A stretch of 47,928 nucleotides of DNA from an uncultured Gammaproteobacteria bacterium (GCA_945787105.1 CALZGZ010000079.1:1-47928); one strand, 5' to 3'; positions 35,138-47,928 are shown, counted from the stretch's first letter. The notes: generated from the letters alone by a model not told the origin. Program-made: numbers and translations.

Positions 35138-36458
35138 TGAAGCGCTCCACGCGTATCCGTTTCACTCGCTGGGTGATGGCCGCCAACGCCTCGATCTTTG
35201 ACACCGCTTGGTTCATATACTGTTCTCTCGTTTGCTGAGTGAGGATGATTACCGGGACGGTATTATCGTTTCCCGGCGGTTCCTTTTGCAGAATCGCTTC
35301 GATACTGATCTTGAGATCACCTAGAATCCGCGTCACATCGGCCAGCACACCGGGCTGATCTACCGCAGTCAGACTCAGAAAATACGCGGTTTCGAACGCA
35401 TCGGGCGCGACGATGTCGGTGCTTGCCAGCGAGCCGGGCTGAAACGCCAGATGGGGCACTCGGTTTTCTGGATCAGTGGTCAATGCGCGGACCACGTCAA
35501 CGATGTCGGCAACCACTGCGGAGGCAGTTGGATCCGCGCCGGCACCGGCGCCATAGTGCAACGTTGGTCCGACCGCATCACCGGACACCAATATCGCATT
35601 CATCACCCCGTCAACGTTGGCGATCAGCCGCCGCTGAGGAATCAAGGTTGGATGAACGCGCATTTCGATACCGTCCGGTTTCCGCTTCGCGATACCGAGA
35701 TGTTTGATTTGGTAACCGAGTTCACCGGCATGCTTGATATCGTCGCGGGTCAACTGACCGATACCTTCCGTATAGACCTTGTCATACTGGAGCGGAATAC
35801 CAAACGCTATCGCCGCAAGAATTGTCAGTTTATGCGCGGCATCGATGCCCTCGATGTCGAAACTGGGGTCGGCCTCCGCATAGCCCAACTGCTGCGCATC
35901 CGCGAGCATGTCTGCAAAGTCGCGGCCCTGGTCCCGCATGCCGGTTAGCACATAGTTAGCCGTACCATTAATAATACCGGCAATCTGCTCAATCCTATTT
36001 CCCGCTAAACCCTCACGTATCGTCTTGATGATCGATATCCCACCACCGACTGCGGCCTCAAAAGCCACCATCACCTTGTTGTTTTGTGCGGCCTCGAAAA
36101 TTTCATTGCCATGCACCGCGATCAGGGCTTTATTGGCGGTAACCACATGCTTACGATTGTTAATCGCCCGCAGCATCAATTCCCTGGCATTTTGTTCGCC
36201 GCCGATCAGCTCCACGACCACCTGCACCTGAGGATTCTCAACCACCTCCATGGGGTCCTGTACTAACGCAATCTCCGAGATATCGCAGCCGCGGCCACGG
36301 CCAAGGTCTCGCGTCGCGGCCATCGCGATCTGGATGGCACGTCCAGCCCGGCGCGTAATCTCATTGGCGTTGCGCGCCAGGACGTTGACGGTGCCACATC
36401 CCACGGTGCCGAGCCCCAGCAATCCGATGCTGACTGGTTTCATCGGTGAGTTAAGCAT
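35130..36458 (-). CDS. hom: Homoserine dehydrogenase
   Basis: 442 residues. The Rossmann motif [13 protein letters not shown] lies near residue 13. Catalytic-domain motifs are [18 protein letters not shown] and the substrate-binding [19 protein letters not shown]-terminal ACT domain (about 355-430, [27 protein letters not shown]) gives feedback control by threonine. It reduces aspartate semialdehyde to homoserine. It overlaps alaC by 8 bases and thrC by 8 bases. Confidence 0.96.
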   Translation of the reverse strand: MLNSPMKPVSIGLLGLGTVGCGTVNVLARNANEITRRAGRAIQIAMAATRDLGRGRGCDISEIALVQDPMEVVENPQVQVVVELIGGEQNARELMLRAINNRKHVVTANKALIAVHGNEIFEAAQNNKVMVAFEAAVGGGISIIKTIREGLAGNRIEQIAGIINGTANYVLTGMRDQGRDFADMLADAQQLGYAEADPSFDIEGIDAAHKLTILAAIAFGIPLQYDKVYTEGIGQLTRDDIKHAGELGYQIKHLGIAKRKPDGIEMRVHPTLIPQRRLIANVDGVMNAILVSGDAVGPTLHYGAGAGADPTASAVVADIVDVVRALTTDPENRVPHLAFQPGSLASTDIVAPDAFETAYFLSLTAVDQPGVLADVTRILGDLKISIEAILQKEPPGNDNTVPVIILTQQTREQYMNQAVSKIEALAAITQRVKRIRVERFND

Positions 36459-37662
36459 TGGCCATCACCTGCTGGCCGCGGCGCAACATCTGCCGAATCG
36501 ACCGCACCGCTTGACGAATACGATGCTCATTTTCGATCAAGCTGAACCGGACATACCCATCCCCATATTCACCGAAACCGATGCCCGGTGAAACCGCCAC
36601 TTTGGCGTGCTCCAACAAGTACTTGCTGAACTCCAGTGAGCCCATATTTCCAAACGGCGGCGGAATCCGCGCCCACACGAACATCGTCGCCTTGGGCTTC
36701 GCAATCGGCCAACCGGCTTGATTCAGACCATCGATTAACACGTCCCTGCGCGTTTGATAGGTGCGCCGCACTTGTTCAACCCATTCCTCGGGACCGTCGA
36801 GAGCCAGAATGGAGGCCACTTGAATCGGCGTAAATAGCCCGTAGTCCAAGTATGATTTGATACGTGCCAACGCGCCGATGAGCACTTCGTTGCCGACCAT
36901 GAATCCCACCCGCCATCCAGGCATATTATAGCTTTTGGAAAGACTAAATGACTCCACGGCGATGTCCTTGGCGCCGGAAACCTGCAAGATCGATGGTGCC
37001 CGATAACCGTCATAGACAATGTCAGCATAAGCCAGGTCGTGCACTACCCAAATGTTGTGTTCCTTCGCGATCGCGACCACCTTCTCGAAAAAGTCGAGTT
37101 CGACGCACTGGGTCGTCGGATTGCTCGGAAAACTCAACACCAGCATCTTAGGAGTAGGCCAGGAGTTGCGAATAGCAGCCTCGAGTTCAGCAAAGAAATC
37201 CACCTCTTCCGTCAGCGGCACGTGGCGAATATCGGCACCCGCGATAATGAATCCCCACGGATGGATCGGATAAGACGGATTCGGCACCAGTACCGCATCA
37301 CCCGGTTCGACCGTCGCCAATGCCAGGTGTGCCAGACCCTCCTTGGACCCGATGGTGACGATGGCTTCGGTCTGGGTGTCGAGCTCGACATTGAATCGCC
37401 GTCCATACCAGTCACAAATTGCCGTGCGCAGACGCGGTATGCCCTTGGACAGCGAGTAGCGATGGGTATTACTGCGCTGAGCGGCCTCGCATAGTTTGTC
37501 GATAATAGGTTGCGGTGGCCGTTGATCGGGATTTCCCATTCCGAAGTCAATGATATCTTCGCCGCGGCGACGCGCGACGGCCTTCAACTCATTAACAATA
37601 TTGAACACATAAGGCGGAAGCCGCCTTATGCGTGGGAACTGGCTCAGCGCATCTGCCGACAT
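36451..37662 (-). CDS. alaC: Alanine/glutamate-pyruvate aminotransferase, AlaC type
   Basis: About 403 residues from ATG 37662; an in-frame TTG at 37683 is the alternative and has a slightly better purine-rich site upstream. PLP class I aminotransferase: the lysine lies in [15 protein letters not shown] and the cofactor contacts in [11 protein letters not shown] and [11 protein letters not shown]. The alaC-hom-thrC order is common in gammaproteobacteria and likely ties alanine synthesis to the aspartate family. First gene of the long leftward operon that reaches gspM. Confidence 0.92.
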   Translation of the reverse strand: MSADALSQFPRIRRLPPYVFNIVNELKAVARRRGEDIIDFGMGNPDQRPPQPIIDKLCEAAQRSNTHRYSLSKGIPRLRTAICDWYGRRFNVELDTQTEAIVTIGSKEGLAHLALATVEPGDAVLVPNPSYPIHPWGFIIAGADIRHVPLTEEVDFFAELEAAIRNSWPTPKMLVLSFPSNPTTQCVELDFFEKVVAIAKEHNIWVVHDLAYADIVYDGYRAPSILQVSGAKDIAVESFSLSKSYNMPGWRVGFMVGNEVLIGALARIKSYLDYGLFTPIQVASILALDGPEEWVEQVRRTYQTRRDVLIDGLNQAGWPIAKPKATMFVWARIPPPFGNMGSLEFSKYLLEHAKVAVSPGIGFGEYGDGYVRFSLIENEHRIRQAVRSIRQMLRRGQQVMANA

Positions 37663-37704
37663 AATTTTCTTGTCTTTCGTCAACTTTCTTCTACAACCTA
37701 TTGA

Positions 37705-37733
37705 ATTATAGCTATTTTAGTCCAGTTTTTGCC
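37705..37733 (-). promoter_or_regulatory. Predicted promoter of the alaC-hom-thrC-fcl-gsp operon
   Basis: The minus strand carries a perfect -10 TATAAT (37705-37710) with a weak -35 (GGCAAA, 37728-37733) at 17 bp. Transcription would start about 30-35 bp before ATG 37662. The 125-bp gap is shared with the divergent Mth938-like gene. Confidence 0.55.
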
Positions 37734-37808
37734 CGGCGTTAACCGATGGGCGGGCGGCTCGTTGACCCACAGGTTAGAATAACGCCCAGCACACCATACT
37801 ATGCCCAA

Positions 37809-38213
37809 ATGAAACTACACCTCATCCGCAGCGACGACTTATACCTCGTGCAATCAGTCACCGCGGAACGTATCGTCATCAACAATCAAGTCTACACCGC
37901 GAGCATGATCGTCACGCCACAAACGATCATTACCGACTGGCAACCGAGGCGGTTTGAGGACTTGTCCGCGGACGATTTCTTACCGCTGTTAGATCTAGAG
38001 CCGGAAGTAGCGCTACTTGGCACCGGCAACCGGTTACAGTTTCCGGCACCGCACGTCACCACGCCGCTTATACGGCACGCAATGGGACTCGAGGTCATGG
38101 ATACCCCCGCCGCATGCCGCACGTTCAATATTTTAGCTAGCGAAGGAAGAAAAGTCGCGGCCGCATTGGTGTTCGAGGCCGTTAATGACGCTTACCCGCG
38201 TGGCGAACACTAG
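37809..38213 (+). CDS. Mth938 / NDUFAF3-like protein (DUF498)
   Basis: 134 residues from ATG 37809 (MKLHLIRSDD); an upstream in-frame ATG at 37746 lacks conservation. The signatures are WQPRRFEDLSADDFLPLL, LLGTGNRLQFP and the C-terminal RTFNILASEGRKVAAALVFE, all typical of the family that includes human complex-I assembly factor NDUFAF3. The bacterial role is not established. The stop TAG is part of a CTAG flanking element copy 7. Before insertion this stop and that of rpoS would have been the same palindromic CTAG. Confidence 0.88.
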   Translation: MKLHLIRSDDLYLVQSVTAERIVINNQVYTASMIVTPQTIITDWQPRRFEDLSADDFLPLLDLEPEVALLGTGNRLQFPAPHVTTPLIRHAMGLEVMDTPAACRTFNILASEGRKVAAALVFEAVNDAYPRGEH

Positions 38214-38376
38214 CCTGGATACTGCACCAGGCTCACGGACGATGATGCAAAGATTTGCTGTCACCGCTTGAGAGCTTGAAAAAGCATCAGTTGATCTTGG
38301 GAAATCGGAGATCAGCCGCGTCGTATTGCGGTCGATGAGAATCAGGTGCGCGGCGCGACTTGGCGCAATGTCCACG
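38214..38376. mobile_element. MITE-like repeat element, copy 7 (Mth938-like/rpoS convergent junction)
   Basis: 163 bp. The left end is CCTGGATACTGCACCAGG; the right end is CTTGGCGCAATGTCCACG. It is flanked by exact CTAG duplications at 38210-38213 and 38377-38380, each serving as a stop codon, for the plus-strand gene and for rpoS respectively. It is a short and diverged copy lacking the internal palindrome. It is now the only spacer between two convergent genes and the 3' untranslated region of both. Confidence 0.88.
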
Positions 38377-39339
38377 CTAGCACAAGCTGTCGAGAGTAAA
38401 GCCCCGCGTTTCCAACAATGTTCGAAGTTTCGCCAACGCTTCAACTTGAATCTGACGAACACGTTCGCGGGTAACACCGACATCCAAGCCCACCTTCTCT
38501 AGGGTGGCTACGTCTCTTCCGCGTAAGCCGAAGCGGCGCTCCACGACTTCTCTTTGCTTGTCATTTAGTGATCTAAGCCACTCATCAATATGCTGCAGTA
38601 CCTTTTCGTTCTGTAGTACTTCGGCGGGATCTGACGATTTTTCATCGGGTATTGCATCCAGCAACGTGCGATCTGGGTCCGACTCCAGCGGTGCATCCAT
38701 CGATGCGGTCTTGTCGTCCAGATAGAGCATACGCTTGACGTTCTGCACCGGTACGTCCAGCATCTCCGCAATCTCTTCAGCGTTGGGCTCATGATCCAGT
38801 TGTTGCGCTAATTGCTTGGCCGCCCGCTGATAGACGTTGATCTCTTTGAGAATATGAACCGGCAATCGAATGGTACGAGTCTGGTTCATGATCGCGCGTT
38901 CTATAGTCTGCCGAATCCACCAAGTGGCATAGGTGGAGAAACGAAAACCACGTTCCGGATCAAATTTTTCCACCGCTCTAATGAGCCCCAGGTTTCCCTC
39001 CTCGATTAGATCGAGAAACGTCAGTCCCCGGTTAATGTATCTGCGCGCGATCTTCACCACTAAACGAAGGTTGCTCTCAATCATGCGTTTGCGCGCCGCC
39101 TCATCGCCTTTTTGGCACAATCGTCCAAAATAGACTTCTTCCTTGGCAGTCAACAAAGCGGAATAACCTATTTCACGCAGATATATTTGCGTCGCATCTG
39201 CGTAAGAGGACGAGGACCGCCGCCCACCCACGGTGGCCTTCTTAACGGGTTTTGCCATTTTCGCCGCCGCGCGCAACGGCGCATCCGCCGCGGTAGCTTT
39301 GTCAGCCTTGCGGTCCAGTGGTTGTCTAGATCTAGGCAT
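38377..39339 (-). CDS. rpoS: RNA polymerase sigma factor RpoS
   Basis: 320 residues from ATG 39339, supported by GGGGG six bases upstream and the conserved MPRSRQP-type start; a longer frame from 39402 is less likely. Region 1.2 is [21 protein letters not shown]. Region 2 is [37 protein letters not shown]. Region 3 and region 4 ([21 protein letters not shown]) follow. It is the stationary-phase and stress sigma factor. Its stop TAG lies in the CTAG flank of element copy 7, so the mRNA 3' end is now element-derived. Its main promoter is probably inside nlpD, as in relatives. Confidence 0.97.
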   Translation of the reverse strand: MPRSRQPLDRKADKATAADAPLRAAAKMAKPVKKATVGGRRSSSSYADATQIYLREIGYSALLTAKEEVYFGRLCQKGDEAARKRMIESNLRLVVKIARRYINRGLTFLDLIEEGNLGLIRAVEKFDPERGFRFSTYATWWIRQTIERAIMNQTRTIRLPVHILKEINVYQRAAKQLAQQLDHEPNAEEIAEMLDVPVQNVKRMLYLDDKTASMDAPLESDPDRTLLDAIPDEKSSDPAEVLQNEKVLQHIDEWLRSLNDKQREVVERRFGLRGRDVATLEKVGLDVGVTRERVRQIQVEALAKLRTLLETRGFTLDSLC

Positions 39340-39370
39340 GACGTTACCCCCTGAGACGTGATTTGTCTCG

Positions 39371-40087
39371 TTATCGTTTGGGAAGATAGCGCGTTGGGTC
39401 AACCGGTGACCCCCGCTTACGAATCTCGAAATGGAGCTTTACCCGGTTGCCTCCGGAACTACCCATCTCCGCTATTTTTTCACCCCTCGCCACCTGGCTG
39501 CCCTCTTTCACCAGGAGTTTTCTGTTGTGCGCATAGGCACTTAGAAACGTTTCATCATGTTTTACGATAATAAGCTGACCATACCCCCGAAGTCCAGTCC
39601 CTGCGTACACCACCTTGCCGGCTGCCGCCGAACGGATCGTCTGGCCGTATTTTCCTGATATATCAATACCTTTGCGCCCAGCACGCGGGGAAAAACCGGC
39701 GCTAATCCGGCCCTCAGTGGGCCACACCCAACCACGAGTTGTGCTGGGCGGGCGCCGCGCAGGCGGAGGTCTCGTTTTTGGTGCCGCGGTTTTCGGCGCC
39801 TGGTACCGCGGCCGGTCGGGCGCCTTGGTCGGTGATACCGGAGGTCGGATGCGCAGTCGTTGACCGGGCTTGATCACGTAGGGCGGATTAATGCGGTTCC
39901 AACGAGCCACAGTTTGAAAATCCAAACCCACGTCCCAAGCAATGCTGTAGAGCGTGTCACCTGAACGCACGACGCGATACGTCGGTTGCGTTACGCCCTG
40001 TGAGTGATCCTTAACCGGAACCAGGCGCCCACCGGCGCACCCAGCCAACAGCACGACACCGGCCAGCACGACGATCCGGCGCGTCAA
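39371..40087 (-). CDS. nlpD: LysM/M23 lipoprotein NlpD (divisome-linked amidase activator)
   Basis: 238 residues from TTG 40087, which overlaps the yqaA stop as TTGA and gives an ideal lipoprotein signal ([15 protein letters not shown], lipidated Cys17). A longer ATG frame from 40141 would bury that signal. A LysM domain follows ([19 protein letters not shown]), then a Pro/Lys/Thr linker and an M23 domain. The first metal-site His is replaced (RKGIDISG) and the HxH motif reads KLHFE, so it is probably a non-enzymatic activator like E. coli NlpD. It lies just upstream of rpoS as usual. Confidence 0.92.
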   Translation of the reverse strand: MTRRIVVLAGVVLLAGCAGGRLVPVKDHSQGVTQPTYRVVRSGDTLYSIAWDVGLDFQTVARWNRINPPYVIKPGQRLRIRPPVSPTKAPDRPRYQAPKTAAPKTRPPPARRPPSTTRGWVWPTEGRISAGFSPRAGRKGIDISGKYGQTIRSAAAGKVVYAGTGLRGYGQLIIVKHDETFLSAYAHNRKLLVKEGSQVARGEKIAEMGSSGGNRVKLHFEIRKRGSPVDPTRYLPKR

Positions 40088-40671
40088 TTTAGATAGCGAA
40101 GAATTACCAGCGCCAGCACTACGAGGCCAAGGACCGCCCATCCGATCTGATCCACTCGTTGATGTAAGAATCGGGAAAATCGCTCTCCACCCCAGTACAG
40201 CAGGGCCGCAACCATAAAGAACCGGGCACCCCGCCCCACCAAGGACGCGACAACAAAGGGTAACACCGCGAGCGCCAGCACACCGGAAGTGACTGTAAAT
40301 AATTTATAAGGAATTGGGGTAAAACCAGCCACAAATACCACCCATATGCCATAGTCACTAAACCAATCTTGAACCCGTTGGAAATTGTCTTGCGCGTGGT
40401 ACATGTCTATCAGCGGCCGTCCCACCTCATCGAACAGAAATAAACCGATCGCATAACCAAGCAGCCCGCCTAGCACCGAGGTGATCGTGGTTAAAGCGGC
40501 GAAATACCACGCCCGTTGGCGTTGTGCCAATACCATCGGCGCCAACATGACGTCGGGCGGAACAGGGAAAAATGACGATTCCGAGAAGCTCAACAGCGCC
40601 AGATAACGGGGCGCATGGCGATGCGCTGCCCATACCAATGCTTTTTTGTATGCCCAAGAAAAGATACGCAT
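40084..40671 (-). CDS. yqaA: YqaA family membrane protein (SNARE-associated/DedA-like)
   Basis: 195 residues with about five membrane segments. The signature stretch is LSFSESSFFPVPPDVMLAPMVLA near the N-terminus, and VFVAGFTPIPYKLFTVTSGVLAL forms the re-entrant region typical of the VTT/DedA fold. These are proposed lipid or undecaprenyl-phosphate transporters. The gene is regularly found between pcm and nlpD. It follows pcm by one base and ends in a TTGA overlap with nlpD. Confidence 0.88.
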   Translation of the reverse strand: MRIFSWAYKKALVWAAHRHAPRYLALLSFSESSFFPVPPDVMLAPMVLAQRQRAWYFAALTTITSVLGGLLGYAIGLFLFDEVGRPLIDMYHAQDNFQRVQDWFSDYGIWVVFVAGFTPIPYKLFTVTSGVLALAVLPFVVASLVGRGARFFMVAALLYWGGERFSRFLHQRVDQIGWAVLGLVVLALVILRYLN

Positions 40672-41334
40672 TTATATCTTTCCTGATAGCAGTGGCACAA
40701 AATTAACCGACTCTATCTCCCGTTGCTCGAAGCCGTCTAATGTTTTCTCTATCAGCATGAGTTTTTGCAGTGTGCGCTCGCCAATCGGTATGACGATTCG
40801 ACCGCCAATCGCGATTTGATCCAATAGTGCGTGCGGCACTTCCGCTGGGGCTGCGGTGGCCAGGATTCCATCATACGGGGCGTGCTCCGGCCAACCTTTT
40901 AATCCGTCACCGTGCAGGAATTTGATGTTACGGTATTTCAAATCGAACAATCGATTGCGCGTCTGTCGGAAGAGCGTCGCGATTCTTTCTACGGTGTAAA
41001 CTTCATCAACTAAATTGGCCAGTACTGCGGTTTGGTATCCACACCCGGTACCGATTTCGAGAACCCGATGCAGACGCTTACCGGTATTGAGTGTCTGAGT
41101 CATCACCGCCACGATATACGGTTGTGAAATCGTTTGCCCGTGACCGATGGGAAGCGCAATATCTTCGTAAGCCCTGCTGGCCAGGGCCTCGTCAACAAAC
41201 ATGTGCCGCGGTACCTGTCGAATTGCTTCCAATACCCGGAGATCGTCGATACCACTCTCCCGCAAACGCTGCATTAACCGTTCTCGAGTGCGCGCCGAGG
41301 TCATACCAATCCCGTGCCGGCGCTGTGGGTTCAT
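40672..41334 (-). CDS. pcm: Protein-L-isoaspartate O-methyltransferase
   Basis: 220 residues from ATG 41334, which overlaps the surE stop (ATGA). The conserved region I is [31 protein letters not shown] and MFVDEAL are hallmark motifs of the PCMT fold. It repairs isoaspartyl residues in aged proteins using SAM. The surE-pcm-nlpD-rpoS order is conserved across gammaproteobacteria and fits a stationary-phase survival role. Confidence 0.96.
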   Translation of the reverse strand: MNPQRRHGIGMTSARTRERLMQRLRESGIDDLRVLEAIRQVPRHMFVDEALASRAYEDIALPIGHGQTISQPYIVAVMTQTLNTGKRLHRVLEIGTGCGYQTAVLANLVDEVYTVERIATLFRQTRNRLFDLKYRNIKFLHGDGLKGWPEHAPYDGILATAAPAEVPHALLDQIAIGGRIVIPIGERTLQKLMLIEKTLDGFEQREIESVNFVPLLSGKI

Positions 41335-42086
41335 GGATTCAGTTCCTTTACCCAATGCCCGATCTCGCCCAAGGTATCGTACCTGGTCAGATCTACGGTG
41401 AGCGGTGTCACCGAAACGAAGCCCTGCCGCACCGCATCAAAATCCGTACCAGGCCCGCAATCTTGTTCTTCCCCCGGCGGTCCCACCCAATAGATAGTCC
41501 TACCTTGGGGATCCCGCGACTTGATGACGGGTTCGGATTTGTGCCGGTTCCCCAACCGCGTGGCCCGATAACCGCTCACGTTTTCAATCGGCAGATCCGG
41601 GACGTTGACGTTCAATATCGTGTCACGTGCCAGTGGATTACGATCCAACATTTCCAGGATCCGAACGGCGACCTCCGCCGCCGTTTGAAAATGTTGCAAT
41701 CGCCCCCCCGCCAATGACACCGCTAACGCCGGAAACCCCAGGAATCGGCCCTCCATGGCTGCCGCCACAGTGCCGGAGTACAAAATATCGTCCCCAAGGT
41801 TGGCGCCGCTGTTGATCCCGGAAATGACCATATCCGGTTCGTGCTGCATCAGCCCCGTGACCGCCAGATGGACGCAGTCGGTGGGCGTACCATCCACATA
41901 GTAAAAGCCGTTATCGGCATTACGCACGCGCAACGGACGGCGTAACGTCAGTGAATTGCTCGAGCCACTTTGATCACGCTCAGGTGCAACCACAATGAGT
42001 TCCGCTCGTTGCCCCAGCGTTTCAGAAAGTTGCTTAAGCCCTGGCGCCATGTAACCGTCGTCGTTACTCAGCAGGATCCGCACCAT
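41331..42086 (-). CDS. surE: 5'/3'-nucleotidase SurE
   Basis: 251 residues. The metal-binding [14 protein letters not shown] near the N-terminus (Asp9, Asp10), [19 protein letters not shown] and [25 protein letters not shown] are invariant SurE motifs. It is a nucleotidase and exopolyphosphatase acting in stress survival. First gene of the surE-pcm-yqaA-nlpD-rpoS run. Its upstream region is occupied by element copy 8. Confidence 0.96.
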   Translation of the reverse strand: MVRILLSNDDGYMAPGLKQLSETLGQRAELIVVAPERDQSGSSNSLTLRRPLRVRNADNGFYYVDGTPTDCVHLAVTGLMQHEPDMVISGINSGANLGDDILYSGTVAAAMEGRFLGFPALAVSLAGGRLQHFQTAAEVAVRILEMLDRNPLARDTILNVNVPDLPIENVSGYRATRLGNRHKSEPVIKSRDPQGRTIYWVGPPGEEQDCGPGTDFDAVRQGFVSVTPLTVDLTRYDTLGEIGHWVKELNP

Positions 42087-42176
42087 TGTCCCCTTGACCT
42101 AAACCGAATAGCGCACCAAGGCGGCGAAAAAAAGAGTTAACATTTTGTTTGGCATAAGTAATTCGATCAATGCTGG

Positions 42177-42335
42177 GTGTAACACTTTATGCCCGATTGG
42201 GTTCTATCCCGGCGTCGGCTCGGTCTCGAACGCCTTGACTTGCGTTTCAGCGCGGCTTCCAGGCGCCCGACCCTACGCATATTCGCAGGGCAAATCCCGT
42301 CGCCCTCATCCGGGATCCTTGGTGCAATATACAAG
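42177..42335. mobile_element. MITE-like repeat element, copy 8 (between tRNA-Pro and surE)
   Basis: 159 bp, opposite in orientation to most copies. The right end GGATCCTTGGTGCAATATAC is clear; the left end (GTGTAACACTTTATGCCCG) is degenerate. CTGG occurs on both sides (42173-42176, 42336-42339), one base away from CTAG. The interior shares CCGGGATAGAACCC and GGCGTCGGCTCGGTCTCG-type blocks with copy 2 on the other strand. It lies about 90 bp upstream of surE. Confidence 0.65.
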
Positions 42336-42372
42336 CTGGTACGAGCGATAGCATGGAACACGAAAACTGGAA

Positions 42373-42451
<79 letters not shown>

Positions 42452-42485
42452 ATGATTATTTGTCGAATTGTAAAATTAGGGGGGT

Positions 42486-42851
42486 CTAGTCTCTTAGAAT
42501 CGCGACCACTTCGTCGAGTTCGCGTATTAAATCAGATACGATTTCCTTGCGCACGCCGCGGCCCGATGTAGTGCCTTCATTGACTTCGACTTCGAGTTTA
42601 TTCCTTGCGCCGCTTATGGTAAATCCGTCGACATACAAAAGCATCCGGATCTGGCGAATCAACAATACTTCATGACGCTGATAATAGCGCCTATTTCCGC
42701 GCCGTTTGACGGGTTTTAGTTGAGGGAATTCCTGCTCCCAGTAACGAAGCACATGGGGCTTGACGCCGCACAATTCGCTAACTTCGCCGATGGTGAAGTA
42801 GCGCTTGCTAGGAATCGGCGGCAGAATTGAATTGTCGCCCGGGTCCAGCAT
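42486..42851 (-). CDS. MerR-family transcriptional regulator (ihfA-linked type)
   Basis: 121 residues. The MerR helix-turn-helix is KRYFTIGEVSELCGVKPHVLRYWEQEFPQLKPVKRRGNRRYYQRHEV (about 16-62 in two parts), followed by a short dimerisation helix. There is no cysteine-rich effector site. It is the small regulator habitually found after ihfA; its target and effector are unknown. It starts 9 bases after ihfA. Confidence 0.9.
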   Translation of the reverse strand: MLDPGDNSILPPIPSKRYFTIGEVSELCGVKPHVLRYWEQEFPQLKPVKRRGNRRYYQRHEVLLIRQIRMLLYVDGFTISGARNKLEVEVNEGTTSGRGVRKEIVSDLIRELDEVVAILRD

Positions 42852-42860
42852 TCTGCTCTT

Positions 42861-43178
42861 CTACTTTTCGTTTAAACGTTGTCTCAAATAACCTGCGTTT
42901 GACGCGACACGATCCTTCAGCTTTTGGCTCGCTTTGAAAGTCACGACTCGCCGCGCGGAAATGGGTATCTCTTCCCCGGTCTTTGGATTACGTCCTGGAC
43001 GTGAATTTTTTTTCCTTACCCCAAAGTTGCCAAAGCCAGATAACTTGACCGAAGAACCTTCTTCGAGAGCGCTGCGTACCTTTTCGAAAAACAATTCCAC
43101 GAATTCCTTCGCCTCGCGTTTATTGAGACCGAGTTCGTTGAACAAAGCGTTGGATAAATCCGCTTTTGTTATGGCCAC
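42861..43178 (-). CDS. ihfA: Integration host factor subunit alpha
   Basis: 105 residues. The HU/IHF fold is clear: [31 protein letters not shown], then the beta-arm [21 protein letters not shown], with the DNA-intercalating proline in GRNPKTG. The tail is slightly longer than the E. coli form. It bends DNA as a heterodimer with IhfB. Its place after pheT marks it as IhfA rather than HU. Confidence 0.96.
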   Translation of the reverse strand: MAITKADLSNALFNELGLNKREAKEFVELFFEKVRSALEEGSSVKLSGFGNFGVRKKNSRPGRNPKTGEEIPISARRVVTFKASQKLKDRVASNAGYLRQRLNEK

Positions 43179-43195
43179 AATTACCCCTTATGTTC

Positions 43196-46692
<3,497 letters not shown>

Positions 46693-47052
46693 TCACATAG
46701 TCAAGGCCGTTTTCGCCTGCTCCGCAAGATCATTGAACGCCTGTTTATCCTTCACTGCGAGGTCAGCCAGGATCTTTCGGTCGAGAATAATATTCGCTTT
46801 ATTCAGCCCATCCATAAATCGACTGTAATTCATACCGTTCTCGCGGGCTGCAGCATTGATCCGTATGATCCACAGCCGACGAAACTGGCGCTTTCGCTGG
46901 CGGCGATCCCGATAAGCGTACTGCTCGGCGCGATTTACCGCTTGATTAGCGACTCTAAATGTCTTGCTTCGCGCCCCACGATATCCTCGCGCGCGTTCTA
47001 GCACCTTCTTATGTCTTGCTTTAGCGGCGACTCCGCTTCTAACCCGTGGCAT
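46693..47052 (-). CDS. rplT: 50S ribosomal protein L20
   Basis: 119 residues. It begins [19 protein letters not shown], with the strongly basic N-terminal helix that threads 23S rRNA, and [19 protein letters not shown] in the globular part. In E. coli L20 also represses translation of its own operon. It starts 9 bases after rpmI. Confidence 0.98.
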   Translation of the reverse strand: MPRVRSGVAAKARHKKVLERARGYRGARSKTFRVANQAVNRAEQYAYRDRRQRKRQFRRLWIIRINAAARENGMNYSRFMDGLNKANIILDRKILADLAVKDKQAFNDLAEQAKTALTM

Positions 47053-47061
47053 GGCTGTTCC

Positions 47062-47259
47062 TCAACTATACGGTAACATACGTCTTACCTGCGCTTCGTC
47101 AGCGGAATGCACAACGAGCACGGAACGCAAATGTCGCTTTCGTTTTTGCGACTTCTTGGTCAAGATATGATTCAGGTGCGATTGTGACCGTCTAAACCGG
47201 CCGGTAGCCGTTCGTTTGAACCGCTTCGCAGCACCTCGATTTGTCTTTAATTTGGGCAT
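47062..47259 (-). CDS. rpmI: 50S ribosomal protein L35
   Basis: 65 residues, standard length. [24 protein letters not shown] and [15 protein letters not shown] are typical. It sits between infC and rplT as in most bacteria. Confidence 0.98.
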   Translation of the reverse strand: MPKLKTNRGAAKRFKRTATGRFRRSQSHLNHILTKKSQKRKRHLRSVLVVHSADEAQVRRMLPYS

Positions 47260-47275
47260 GTTTACTCCGCGAAAT

Positions 47276-47794
47276 CTATTTCTTTTTCGGGCCGATTACC
47301 ATCACCATCTGCCGGCCTTCCATCTTGGGGTATTGCTCGACGTGGCCTAGATCAGCCAGATCGTGTTCCACCCGTTTCAGTAACTCCAGGCCCAACTCCT
47401 GATGCGCCATTTCGCGGCCACGGAAACGCAGGGTGACTTTGGTCTTGTCCCCGTTCTCCAAGAACCGCTTTAAGTTTTTCAATTTCGTCGTGTAATCGCC
47501 GATATCGGTCCCTGGCCGGAACTTGACTTCTTTGACGTGGATCAGCTTTTGTTTTTTCCTTGCTGCCGCGCGTTGCTTGCTATGCTGATACCGGAATTTG
47601 CCGTAATCCATTACCCGGCACACTGGTGGCTCAACATTTGGCGAGATTTCGACGAGGTCCATACCCGCCTCTCGGGCACGTTCCAGGGCATCTCTTATCG
47701 ATAGGATACCCACTTGTTCTCCATCACTGCCGATCAAGCGCACTTCTGGTGCGTTGATTTGTTGATTAACGCGCTGCTGCTTTTCTGATGCGAT
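47276..47794 (-). CDS. infC: Translation initiation factor IF-3 with AUC start codon
   Basis: About 172 residues when read from ATC 47792-47794. The frame runs [22 protein letters not shown] with GAGGT eight bases upstream and a stop (TAA) seven bases further back. The first conventional start (GTG 47743) would remove the conserved N-terminal QINAPEV segment. [12 protein letters not shown] and the C-domain [17 protein letters not shown] are invariant. The E. coli gene uses AUU, which IF-3 itself discriminates against, giving autoregulation. AUC here implies the same control. Confidence 0.93.
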   Translation of the reverse strand: MASEKQQRVNQQINAPEVRLIGSDGEQVGILSIRDALERAREAGMDLVEISPNVEPPVCRVMDYGKFRYQHSKQRAAARKKQKLIHVKEVKFRPGTDIGDYTTKLKNLKRFLENGDKTKVTLRFRGREMAHQELGLELLKRVEHDLADLGHVEQYPKMEGRQMVMVIGPKKK

Positions 47795-47928
47795 ACCTAT
47801 TTACCTCTGTTGGTGGGTTATTAAGTGACAGATCACCAAAACCGACGGATTGTAATGCCGATTCAGCAGATTCTCAAGACAGAATATCGCGTGAACCCCT
47901 ATTCTAGAAGGATTTTCTTGCCGGTTTC
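47795..47928. other. Upstream region of infC to the window edge
   Basis: 134 bp. It contains the infC ribosome-binding site (GAGGT, about 47803-47807). Relatives usually have thrS immediately upstream, but none of the three minus-strand frames here resembles the end of threonyl-tRNA synthetase. Either the spacer is long or thrS is elsewhere. Confidence 0.4.

Overview
The window looks like chromosomal core sequence of a free-living gammaproteobacterium of moderate GC. This rests on gene content and order: surE-pcm-yqaA-nlpD-rpoS, infC-rpmI-rplT-pheST-ihfA-merR-tRNA-Pro, rne divergent from rluC, ybbAP divergent from tesA, fadIJ, recJ, and a complete run of type II secretion (T2SS) genes. I cannot name the genus. 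There is no phage, plasmid, CRISPR array or intact insertion sequence.

Layout. 1-300: the 5' end of an imuA-like SOS mutagenesis gene runs off the left edge, with a LexA box upstream. 400-4400: a membrane helix-hairpin-helix protein and the fadIJ beta-oxidation pair. 4900-10340: maf/yceF, a TPR lipoprotein-like or periplasmic protein, the ybbAP ABC exporter, tesA. 10340-18720: sppA, a Rieske protein, a HAD phosphatase and rluC in one operon; rne divergent; rlmD and a DEDD exonuclease. 18920-22570: cysM, recJ and a conserved recJ neighbour. 22800-37680: one long leftward operon, alaC-hom-thrC-fcl-gspDEFGHIJKLM, joining Asp-family amino-acid synthesis to a T2SS. No gspC or gspN is present, and a GDP-fucose synthase-like gene sits where gspC is usually found. 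37800-42100: a small Mth938-like protein, rpoS, nlpD, yqaA, pcm, surE. 42375-47930: tRNA-Pro(GGG), merR-like, ihfA, pheT, pheS, rplT, rpmI and infC, the last with a non-canonical AUC start.

The most unusual signal is a dispersed family of short non-coding elements: eight copies, one nested inside another. The ends are inverted repeats close to CCCGCATATTGCACCAAGG, and the best copies are flanked by a 4-bp duplication of YTAR type (CTAG, TTAG, TTAA). They sit exactly at gene junctions. The target duplication is the stop codon of gspH, rpoS, the Mth938-like gene and rne. At other junctions the end of the element supplies a start codon (gspI, imuA, the exonuclease) or new C-terminal codons (rluC). 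Removing the elements in silico restores compact overlapping gene pairs: gspH/gspI overlap by 14 nt, rluC/HAD by 11 nt, and rpoS/Mth938 and rne/rlmD share palindromic stop codons. I read this as a MITE-like family whose target choice and end sequence let it enter operons without breaking reading frames. The transposase that moves it is not in the window.
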